Shown here piece after piece: positions 1 to 13,530 of a DNA stretch of 64,000 nt. The notes under the pieces were generated by a model, which saw nothing but the letters and a program-made list of their open reading frames with translations, was not told the DNA's origin and ran no database searches. The stretch spans positions 124,001 to 188,000 of the forward strand of contig QUOL01000023.1 in NCBI GenBank assembly GCA_009761415.1, written 5' to 3'. The stretch is from Sarcomyxa edulis. Taxonomy: Eukaryota; Basidiomycota; Agaricomycetes; Agaricales; Mycenaceae. The position numbers and the translations under genes were made by a program. Positions within the stretch are counted from its first letter, which is position 1; each line of letters starts with the position of its first letter.

Positions 1-341
1 TCGCCACCTTCCCAACTCTCTGAAGTTTTATCCGTAAGTACAGACGATGTCTACAGCGTATCTGGGAAAAAATGGATGTCTCATTGTGCGCCATGAACGA
101 ATGGCGACGTGTGTAACACTGGTACGTGTCTCGCGTCATGCATGTTCGTTCGCCCAACGTTTACGTTCCTCCACCTCACAAGGAGTCGTATTGCTATCAT
201 TCTGTTCTACAACGCCTATGATGTGTACACAACGACTCTACCGATCATAGCCATTGTCTGTTGACTGATGAAACCTCAGATAAGTACAAGATGAAGAAAG
301 TTGTGCCCGTGACGTCCATGGGCAGACATACCAAGAACACC
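1..341. other. Window edge, no complete gene
   Basis: No complete gene is visible. The plus-strand frame starting at base 1 stays open for 30 codons to a TGA at about 91-93, so this could be the last few codons of a gene that begins before the window, but there is no recognisable motif. The rest is probably 3' flanking DNA of the minus-strand oxidoreductase. Confidence 0.2.
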
Positions 342-1693
342 CTATTTCCTCGGCACCTCCACCGTTCTACCCTCCAACGACGATTGGTGGGCAAGTTCAA
401 TGATTTCAACCACTGCAGTCGATTCTTCCCATTTAACGGCCTGTTCTTTCCCTTCGCGAATGGCTGCAGCCAGGTTCTTGAACAATTCAGCGTACGCGCC
501 TGCATCGCTCGAGGGCCAACTACAAAGGATATCAATAACACAATTCCAAAGAGTACGGAGTTAAACTCACGTTTCAGTGCCAACAGAGCCATCCTTACGG
601 AACACTTGAAGTTGTCCCCATAACTCTTCAGGTTCAACACCGTAAGCTTTGTCGTTCAATGTTTCCTTGGGATCATTTTTCGTCGCTCTCAATTGGTCCT
701 CTTGGATGTCCAGTCCGTTCTTCGTGAAGGTCCCCTTTGTACCACGAACGATGTAACGCGGTTGCGGGGATCTGACGGAGAGGATGTGAGCTCGAAGGAT
801 GGCTGTTTGCGCCAAGGGGCGAGTAGCGGAAGCAGCGTAGTGTAGGTAGATGGTGAACTGCGTAATCGTCGTTAGTGTGGCGTTGATAAGTGACAAAGAA
901 GAACATACGCTATCGTCGACTGCAGGGTTTCCGAGCCCTCTGATGTTTTGTATGAACGCTGTGACTTTATCGGGCCTTCCGAACAGAACCAAGGCTTGAT
1001 CTATCAGATGGGCACCGAGGTCGTACGTCTGACCTGCTCCAGGGAGTGGTTCGTCCTTCCAAGTCCCTTTCAATTCATTACGGTAACGGTCGAAGCTGGA
1101 TCAGTCATTGCTTTAGTGATGATGCACTACTTTTCGTAGTATATCGAGAGCACGTACTGAGACTCGAAATCAACGATGGTACCAAGCGAATGCGAGGAGG
1201 ACTCGGGGACATTGATCAGGCGGCGGAGAGCAAGGAAGTCAGAGTCCCATCGTCGGTTCTGGAAAGCATACAAAACGAGTCCTTTGCTTTTCGCGATGGC
1301 ACCTAGTTCTTCAGCTTGGGCTAGCGTCGCTGTTACCGGTTTGTCGACGAGGACTGGAGAATAGGGGTCAGCGAAAGGAAAAATCCGATATTCGTCGAAC
1401 TCACCATGTTTCCCTGCTTGCAGGGCAGCTTTCGCGATGGCATAGTGCGTCTCATTTGGAGTCGCTACGACTACCAACTCGATCTCAGGATCGGCCAATA
1501 CATCCTCAAGTTTGTTGTGGATCTTCGCGGAGAGGGCGCTGTACCGTTGGGTCAGTTTACCTCCTGGTGTTTTGGGGCTTCGCTCCAAAACAGAATGGAG
1601 AGTGAATAGATGGGGGAGAGACGAGACGAATGGGACATGGAAAGTAAGGCCTGCTAGACCGACACCGAGTACGCAAGTTTGGATAGGAGCCAT
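342..1693 (-). CDS. Gfo/Idh/MocA-family oxidoreductase
   Basis: This gene encodes a probable NAD(P)-dependent dehydrogenase of the Gfo/Idh/MocA family, soluble enzymes that oxidise or reduce sugars, inositols or related polyols. Five exons fit: 1693-1405, 1353-1158, 1095-909, 857-571 and 519-342, all with GT-AG introns. The N-terminus carries the Rossmann dinucleotide loop GVGLAG. It is followed by VVVATPNETHY and, after the first intron, VLVDKPVT, the family's conserved lysine segment. The C-terminal domain has FDRYR and a GQTYDLGAHLIDQAL helix whose histidine is in the usual active-site position. The length of about 378 residues is normal for the family. The ATG at 1693 gives the Rossmann fold directly at the N-terminus. 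The substrate cannot be predicted. Family assignment is firm; splice sites are inferred by eye. Confidence 0.9.
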
Positions 1694-2319
1694 GATAACG
1701 ATGTGGTGTGAAGATATGGAGTGCTATCTGAACTGGAACTTATATAGGATGAATTTGGATGCATCTTGGTCAGAAAGTGATTATGAAGCCCACTCGAAAG
1801 CCAAGGCTATTCCAGATTCCAGAATTCGATCGCGGATATGTCCTCGAAAACATCGCGACTTTTATGGGGAGACCTGTTTTATCCGAGGTTTCCCCGGTAT
1901 TTCCCCCATTGGCCGCTTATGGGTGAATTCACTGCGTTAAGACCGAAAATAGTCACGCCACGAGGAGGTGCGGCTATGTTTGATTACGCGAAAGTTTTTC
2001 AATACTTGAGGCTCGTCTTGATCATGTACTCGCAATTTGTTTATATGGGCTTAGGATGGACTACGTGAAAATACTTGAATACTTGAGCTGTGAGTAGCCC
2101 TTCTAGTCATGGGGATCTATGTAGTTGCGAGGACCTGTGAGTGCATGCAATTATCCGACCTCTTCTATGTTAGTTTAAGTGCTGTCCTCCTCATCATGTT
2201 GCGCCACAGCTTCTTAATTCAAATTTCAAAATTCAGTGCTCAAGGCGTGGAGACGAAGAGCTATTGAACGGAATATGAGTCTCGAACATGCCGTTGACTT
2301 CAAGAAAATTTTTTGGCTC

Positions 2320-4380
2320 ATGTCCGAGCCCTCATCCCGACTACCACTTGCTTCGTTTTGAGTGCGATGCTACCGTGCCCGGTGGGCATTGATGCTAACT
2401 TATGGACCTCACTGGACACCGAAACTCAGGCCAATCTGGTGCAACAAGTCAATCAGAAGGCTCAGAATAGCAAGAGATACCATAACGCTGACTACGACGG
2501 TCCTCATCAGCAAAACCCAGCGGTGAATCGTGGCTTTACTGTCAACCGACGGGCTCCGTTCAATCCTCAGAGCCACCAGGAAACCATACAGTAAGCTATT
2601 GCAATTAAGATCCAGGCGCGTAAGACATTGACTGTCTCTAGGATAGACCCAAATTTGCAAGGAGCTGCAAGACCGGCAATTCGAGGACGGATCGCAAGTG
2701 GAAGGTAATTTGAGCGACACGTTTTTGTTGACCGTCATTGACACACTTGAGATGTGCAGACAACAGCCCGAGATACGCTCCCAATCACCGCAGAATCGGC
2801 AACAGATGCGAGGCCGCCGTCGATCTCCCGAAAGACAGATTCTTGACCGACAACTTGGAGAACCCGTGAACGCGTTGAATCGTGTCGAGAGCCTTGTGAA
2901 GGAACTCCTGTCAAAGCAAGATGAACTCATCTCACAAAACAAAGATCTCGGTGACCGTGTTACATTGATCGAAGAAAAAGAGAACCAGAATATACCTGCA
3001 TCCACGGTCCAGCGCGGAGGATATGCAGGTCGAGGAGCCTCTACGCGGGCCAAGAAGCTTGCCAAACGCCGTGGCGATCGAGGCGTTTCAAACTGGCAAT
3101 TAGCAAACGAGTCGGAGGTCGCCGATGATGCAGAGGACCTAAAACAACCTAAGACATCACTGTCGTTGAAGGCGCAGCGTGCTAAAGCAGTTTTGCAGGT
3201 GAGCATGTACACTATATCACGAAAGCCGCAATACTGACCGATAAATGGCAAAAGTTCAAAGTCCGAGTCAAGTTTCGCGAAGTTTGCGGTGTCTCTGAGA
3301 AGGATGAATGGCCCGATCCTGATGAAGAGAGGGTGAATTCGGAGACCAACGAAGAATATTTCACTCCCTTATTCGATCGAGGTGTACTGAATGCCCATAA
3401 TATCACGATTTTCAAGGTAGTAGCAGATCTAGTATGGGAAGACTTAGCGGTAAATCAACTTTGTAAGAGTACCGGTGAATTGAACTTACACTGTAACGAC
3501 AGGACAAAAACGACTGGCCGGATGAACTTCACGCAGGGAAATTCTTATGGGACAAATCCACGCTCCTGCACTTTGCGAAGACATCGTTCCGAGGATTCAA
3601 AAGCGAAAATACTGCACAAGTCAACGAAGAAAAGGGATTGAAAAAGTTTATCAATCAACGCACCAATCGTTGGCTGCAACGCCGGAAAGAGGTGAATTCA
3701 TTTGCATACTAGATATGAAGATATTGCTTACATTTTTGACAGAAGGTTAGACGGCTATCGACTGCTGTCAACGAATACAATCGATGTCACGGAGTCGATG
3801 TTGGCATTCTGCTTTGCGAGGAACACATGTCAGATGAAGCATCCGAACCTGAGGATGATTCAGAGGAGACGAAAGATGCTTGGAAGAATCGAATGGCAGC
3901 TCAGGCGGGTTTCGGTGCAAGCAAAGACCTCGGGAAGTTGAAGTTTCTTGAGGTCATCGAACCCAAGTGGCGATCGGAGGAGGTAAGCAAGATTTGAGTC
4001 GAAAGCTTCTATCTGCAGTTCTATTGACATATAATCAGTTGACGAATATCCTGCACGAACTTTCGGACATCTGGTGGAGTGGTTTGTCTGCGAAAGAAAG
4101 GGAGGGGATGGCCGCAGTGCGGGTTCGCGCAACAGGACGTTCGACCGTCAAACCTCCTGCCTTGGCACCTTTTGACTTCGGTATTGACAAAGAATGGTGG
4201 GAAACATACAAAGATACTCCGGAATTCAGTACCTATCTATTGGACTGGAACACCCACGGTGACCCACAAGGTTTTGGAAGGACCTTGAAGACGGATACAG
4301 ACAGTGATGACTCGGAGGAGCCAGAACCCAAAGACCCCCGTGACGAATTGACATCTGGTGAGCATGAGCGAGATGCCTAG
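2320..4380 (+). CDS. Hypothetical coiled-coil protein, basidiomycete type
   Basis: I do not recognise a named domain. Open frames joined by plausible GT-AG introns run from about 2320 to the TAG at 4378-4380. The N-terminal third is polar with NQK/NNRG-like runs. A central stretch at 2698-3200 has a heptad-rich segment (NRVESLVKELLSKQDELI) and basic RGR/KKLAKRR patches. Later exons carry acidic linkers, KDAWKNRMAAQAGFG and KFLEVIEPKWR. The C-terminus (about 4034-4380) is WWSGLSAKEREGM followed by an acidic DSDDSEEPEP tail. The style resembles expanded uncharacterised Agaricomycete families often found near transposons, which is recollection rather than a search result. It converges on the Tnp2 transposase gene with a gap of 380 bases and could be a second gene of that element. 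The start codon and first intron are uncertain. Confidence 0.55.
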
Positions 4381-4760
4381 AAACTAGTAGTTAGATCTGT
4401 ATAACCTCTACATGCAATACACTTACTTCGTTGACCATCAGTCAAAACAAGATAAGAAGCTTCCGGATTGATGATGACTCAAACCAGAGACAATCCTTGG
4501 GGAGACTTTGTCATTCTCCTACAAGCGCTGCATATAGTACTAGGAATTTGAGGTTCCTCAAGTGCAGAGGCTGTTCTCGAGCAACCAGAAAGAATCTTCA
4601 CTGCAAAGCCAGCAATGAGAGGATGGAGAAGACGCTGCTCGGAAAAGCAAAATGTCACGTTCACGATGGCCAAGAGCTTTGGCACGTGACATCAAAACGC
4701 GTCGCGCAATGCAAAGTCGGGAACCTTCAATGAGGTGAAATATATACACCAAATCATCTA
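4381..4760. other. Intergenic gap between convergent genes
   Basis: This interval separates the 3' ends of the hypothetical gene and the transposase gene. I looked for a CACTA/TAGTG terminal inverted repeat, which would mark one end of the transposon, and saw none. No coding signal is convincing here. Confidence 0.4.
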
Positions 4761-7700
4761 TTACTCCTCATCCTCCTCATCTACTTCATTGTCTGTATAT
4801 GCCTCATTTCCTTGATATGCATCTGGATGCTAAGAAATCAAGTTCCAATTGACACATAAATCATTCCGGGTTAGACTTGATATTGTAAAGAATATATCAG
4901 CTTACCCGCTCCATGGTTGTAGTGATCCACATGCGAGGAGATGTAGTCTCAACTATTCCCCGTGCAAGCTGACATTGTATGTTTCGGAAAGGGATGACAG
5001 CAGGAGGACTTCCGGTATCTGTGGATTTCCAATATGAGTGGAACTCCCATGTCTCGACCTCCAACTCAGGGCTATGTCAAGTCAGTGCAATATAATTCAT
5101 CAGCTTTTCAAAACTCACAAATCAGACCAGGGATCATCATTGACAGGAGTGAGATCTAGGAGCTTCATCCAGGACACCTCGGCAAAAAGGGTCTCGTCAT
5201 GTATTCCCGGCTGGTGGTGACGAAATATTGCAGAGACTTCTCCTGCATATTTTCCATCTCCTAGATTGGCTTTGATTATTGAAGAGCCTGCTGATCCCCG
5301 TGCAGTACGAGAAGTAGGAGAGATTCGACGTCCATGAAGTAGTGCATATTCGTAGAATTGAGCAGAAGGCACAAGACGGCGGGACTGGGGAGGGGGATTA
5401 CGATCAAGTTCGAGGTGGACACGAGGTTTTTCAGAGTTATAATACTTGACTAGTGAAGCACGAGCTGCATCAGAGAGGTTTATGGGTGTCTTTGGAGTGA
5501 TCTGGAGCCCTTCTTGGTAAGGTATGTGGGATACGTCTACAAAGTACATCAGCTTTAGGATGTAGTTTTTTCCCCCATTATTGTGTGTGTAATATTTATC
5601 TTACCTTGGACTGAAGCATCTTCGACCGTTCCAATTGCTTCACGGTTATCAGTGAGCATACGCGTCAGAATGGCCTGGACATATTCGTTCTCAGGACTCT
5701 TGGCTAGAACTTGAACCTGAATCATAAACTGAGTATTGGCACACCAAGATAGAAATTCAATGAATACATACCAGACATTCCATTTTAGAGCCCCTCCCAA
5801 ATTCACGCATCATCGAGATCTCTAGTTGACCTCCTGCCCAATTATTGCTATTCAAATTTTTCAAGAGTTTGTTGAGACGTTCAGTCAAGAATGACCAAAA
5901 GTTATAGACAGGCCCATAGTCAAGGAGCTGGTCTGGTACATGAACTGCCCAATGGTGATTTAGTTTCATTTGGGCTGCACCATACAGCTGAAGAAGGTGT
6001 TCAAATCAGTCAAACAGAAATCATGTCAATAAAAATTGACATACCACTCGAAACCCACAAAGATACTGATACAAAAGATTAGTTGCTCGAGGAATGGCTT
6101 CTTTAACTGAACTTCCTAGAATTATTTTCAAAGCTGTAGCAAACCGTAGGAAATTATAAGGCTCGTTTTCCTGCATCCGTGGAAATGGTTTCTTTGGGGG
6201 GGTTGGTTTCTCCTTCTTTCCTGTAGTTTTCTTCGGTTGTGAGTGGCTCTGGGTTCTGTCTCTTTTTCTCCAAGCTTCTAAGTCAGCTTGGTACTTTACC
6301 ATATTTCTTTTATGTCGGTCTTTTGCTTTTATAAAATCCTGCTGAGCTTCATCTAAAAATGTTTCCCACACAATTGGGACCTGCAAGAGAAATACAGATC
6401 ATAAATGCTCAATTCACATTCTGAACAGTGGAAACTTAAGTACGTACAATGATTGCCCATGGGCCAGTAACTGCAAACTTATATTCGTCGGCTGTAAGAG
6501 AACCACCAGCTGGTTCACCAACCCGAACGGGCAATCGGCCTGCCCATAATGGGGATTCAAACTACAGCAGAAGTCAATATATATGTATACACAGATTTCA
6601 AAACAACAGAATATCTTACATTATCAAGAAACTGATGGATCAGCTGCAGTTCTCGAGGCCTCTTGTCTGTCGATGGTCGAAGTGTATTGGTCTTAATCCA
6701 TTGCGTATACCATTGAGTTTTTGCAAGTCCTACCAGAGGGCCTCAAAGAAATGAGTAGCCAAATTTGAATGCAATTTTGTATTACCAACTCACCGAGAAG
6801 AAGATTATGCATGGGATCAACAATAGTATACCGCACCAGGTCAAAATATCGGAGACGAGCAAACTCAGTCCATCGTACTCCATACTCAGCAAAGTATTTG
6901 GCTCGGTCTTCCTCAGTTGTCAAAGCCTTCCATTCAAAACACCTTTTCCGATGCAATTCTCCATCACGAGGATCATACTCTGTTCATCAAAAATAAGCCT
7001 CTCCACTCTCTAATCAGGTAGATTACTTGCCATTTCTAAGAGCCTCCTCCGAAGTCATCTCATCATGGGGAACATCACATTTTGTGCACGGAGCTTCTTT
7101 ATGACTGTGATCACCAAATCCAGATACCTTGCACATTGCAGGGTGGTCACATATTATGCCCAGCAGAACCACTCGTACCCGTATACCTAATTTTCTCTTT
7201 AGTAGAGGATCATCTGGAATATGATCAGATATATACCTTCCGGATGCTCTGCTGTAGGAATAATGACCCCATCCTCATATAATTTGATGAGATCATCAAC
7301 AATTATTTTGAGATAATTTTGGAGTTGTTCGGCAGTAGGCTCATTTGGTCCTGGCGTCAGACACGGAATGAGCAGGTTGGTTGCCTGGTAGCTGGAAAGA
7401 CAGAATAAATTGCAGCTTGATTTCAAAATCAGCTAGCCACTTGCCGGATAGAGTCTGCAAGATTTGCAAGAGCAAATGACATTACCCCCGATGAATGACT
7501 AGGCCCATAATTGCTAGTCTTTCGACCAAACCTGATGTTACAGGATAAATGATGATTTGAAAGTATAGATAAGAATGAAAGGGTACTTACCAATCCAGAC
7601 TGTACATCACACCTAATCGTAGCTCACCAGATTGATCAGTAGGATCGAAGAACTTTTCCCCATCTGGTCCTTTGATTGTCTGCCAGACCCGGCCATCCTG

Positions 7701-8821
7701 TATCTTGTTGAGAACACCAGGAGTCTTCTCGTGCAATTTCCATTCAGAAAGGGCTTGCTCCATTCCCGGACGAGCGAGAAAATCCTTGAGTAACGATGAT
7801 AAAACCTGAATTGGTGTTGCTAAATGCGGAGGTGGTGGCGGAAACGCTTCCTGACCAGTAAGCTGGCGGAATAGAAGGCGGGAGGCTGGTTTGAATATAG
7901 CAAGATCACAGTCAGGGCACAGAGTATCAGCTGCCGCATCAGGCGCAAACACTCGATGACACTTCCAGCAAAGTGGATGGACCGTGAAGCGATCATCAAG
8001 ATCAAGGCGCTTCAAGATTGCCTGCAGTGTGAACGGATATCTTTCGTCGCTGGCTTGAAGAAGGCCAGTTCCGTAGAAAATGCACTGGATACAAAATAGA
8101 AGGAGGGTGCAGGCCCGAAAGGAGACGTGATGGCGAGTATGGAGAAAGGCGACCAAAACGACAATAATACGGACATACCAGTGCTCATGGATGTCCTGGT
8201 ATGTGGTGCTACCCGGACTCCTGAGATGGTCCGATCCCACCGAGGGAACAACAGGAGTCGACGTAAGTGTACTGCTAGAAAGATTGTAGGGGGATGGGGG
8301 ATGATCCACCGTGTTGATATCATCCGAACCAGAAAGGTTCGACAGTCTGCTGGGAATCCCTGGCCGACGTGGTGTTTTTGGAGCGGGGTCTCTGTTAAAT
8401 GGTAGGTGAGGTGCCTCAATATCTGACTGGGATGGAGTCTCGGGATCCTCTGAGCTTGCAGATACAAATTCAGAGTTGGACTGTATATTGTCAAGACCAG
8501 AAGAGGGAGAAGAGGCGTTAGGATCGGAGGCCCCAAGCTCATGGTGCACTGGAAAAGACATGGCTCTGTGGCAATATCAATATGAAAGCTATGTGACAAG
8601 ATACAAGCAACATACTGGGAGACCGAACGATCTCTGGCTAATCCTATACCTCTACCTCGAGCTTGAATCTGCGTTATGACAGGTGCAGCTTGTCCTCGAT
8701 GCCTGCCACGAAGATCGTGTAGTTGTTGACCAGCCCCCGGGTCATTGCCACGGCCTATAGTTGAGTGGGGGCGTAATTGTCGACCGGAAGATGGAGGACG
8801 TTGGCCTCCGCGGCTAGGCAT
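4761..8821 (-). CDS. Tnp2-type (CACTA/EnSpm) transposase
   Basis: This is a multi-exon transposase-like protein of the Tnp2 group (Pfam Transposase_21), the catalytic protein of CACTA/EnSpm DNA transposons. The start at 8821 splices to the exon beginning MSFPVHHELG at 8561. The N-terminal region has a low-complexity Ser/Pro stretch, then a two-pair cysteine motif (CWKCHRVF and LCPDCDLA) resembling a zinc ribbon. Hallmarks follow in order: LRLGVMYSLDWFGRKTSNYG, LGIICDHPAMCKVSGF with APCTKCDV, FEWKALTTEEDRAKYFAEYG, and RYTIVDPMHNLLLG. Next come NHHWAVHVPDQLLDYGPVYN and RLNKLLKNLNSNNWAGGQLE. The C-terminal exons end in an acidic tail, TDNEVDEEDEE, before TAA at 4763-4761. No in-frame stop was found in the exons checked, so the gene looks intact. 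Two introns appear to use GC donors (near 7437 and 7027). No terminal repeats were found, so the element's limits are undefined. Confidence 0.8.
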
Positions 8822-8959
8822 GATATAGCGAGAGATGGGAGGAAGAGGGAAGGAATTCGAGACAATTTTCGGCTCACTTCAGCTTCCTCAGAGTCACACG
8901 GAATGATCAGATGGTATAATTAGGAGCGAATAGCAAACAGACATGTAGTGTCTATCAGC

Positions 8960-9700
8960 CTAATAATACTCCCATCGAGCCATCAAGAAGTTCGACACCA
9001 TCTGAGCTGCGCAATCAGGTTTTCTGGTGGAGGAGTGACAGCTTGACGAGGACTTACTAAGTTACCTTGTACACAGTAGCGCTGAGGCCATTGTCCTTGA
9101 TATCGAGACTCGAGTGGGGTGAATTTGGTTGGTTGACAGCCGGCCTTCTGATCAACAAATATCTGAGAAGAACGGTGTCAACAAAAAATATGCAAAGGAG
9201 ACGATTCCGGCTCAAAATGCATACCCATAATTTCCCAGTCTCTGCGGGCAACGCGACCGTGTTCTCTTCCGGAGAGCGCGTGTATCTGGGGAACAGCAAG
9301 TAAGCCAAATCACGGAAATCCACACCCAGCTACAAGGGCAGGATCACAGAAAATATGTAAGACTCACGCGAGATCCGATGTTTTTCACAAAAGTGCTACC
9401 TTGTCATAGTTCGAGGCGTACTGATAGACATTTCGAGTCGGGGCGTCACTCGTCGTGATGGGAATGTCATCCATCGGTTTTGGATGCGGGGGATAGCCGT
9501 ACAAAGTGGCTCGCGTCGTTCGACTCGGAGGCCGTGCTTCTACTCCAGACTTTCGTATCGGGACATCTGGTAATGGTACCATGTCCTGACCCCCAATGCC
9601 CTTCAATAATCTGGGCCGAAAATGTGTCCCGAGTCAATTTTGCTTCCCTGTCCAGTACCAGTATCGTCTCCTAATTCTCGGCTACACGGCAGCGCACGAC
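8960..9700 (-). CDS. Unrecognised small gene, 5' end unclear
   Basis: Four minus-strand exons splice cleanly in one frame. About 9670-9400 contains PLPDVPIRKSGVEARPPSR and YQYASNYDK. About 9322-9226 contains VDFRDLAYLLFPRYTRS. About 9165-9063 contains IFVDQKAGCQPTKFTPLESR. The last short exon ends MVSNFLMARWEYY and TAG at 8962-8960. Introns have GT and AG ends. No domain is recognised and no convincing ATG is visible upstream. Another open minus-strand stretch of about 70 codons at 9848-10060 (containing KLAAFADAAPSAYHESEVSF) could be an earlier exon. It may be a degraded or lineage-specific gene downstream of the transposase promoter. Confidence 0.35.
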
Positions 9701-12867
<3,167 letters not shown>

Positions 12868-13530
12868 GGCGTATGGCGTAGACTGGATTGTCGGGACTTC
12901 GTGCTCGTTGCATTTTGGGATTTTGGACTTGGGGATTCGCACTTGGACACACTCACACTCTTACATAGGCTAATGCTCGTCAATCATTATCTGGCGCTAG
13001 GTGAACACATCATACCTGTACGTTGCGTTGGATTTCTGGAGTTTTTCTCAATACACGGTTTGATTTAGACTTCTTTTCATGCATTGTACTGTATCTTTAT
13101 ACCATGATCATGACCATGATGACATATATCTTTCCTGTACAGAAAACAACCCCCGACCGTTCTTACTTCCTATTTTAGATACCCTGGCGGAAGAGATAGT
13201 GCTCAGTCCTTGGAGGGTGGCAGAGTCTAACGATTATATGGAAAGTTCTGTGATGTTGTCAAGGATTTGGCCAACTTCAAAGCTCAAGAAGGATGTAGAG
13301 TTTGAATACTTGTACAGTATCGCAGCGGCTCATCAGCTTGTTATGGGCGCTGACAGATCCTCCACCTCTTGTGCTCTGATGTACAAGTTTTGGCTTGTGT
13401 GGCGCAGCTCGGAAAATTTGTTGACATCTTAGGTTGATGGTCACATCGTATGTTCTCTCTCCTTCGACAAAGCTTGATAAGCAGGATATCTCTTAGATTT
13501 ATTCTTCCACATATATATCTATATAACAGA
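12868..13530. other. Intergenic between convergent genes
   Basis: This holds the 3' flanks of the GH9 gene and of the sulfite reductase gene. Short open frames here have no recognisable motifs and I see no repeat or RNA gene. Confidence 0.4.

Noticed and set aside
8944..8952. TAGTG near the transposase start as a possible CACTA terminus
   Set aside because: No matching CACTA end or target duplication was found at the other side, and five bases are expected by chance.
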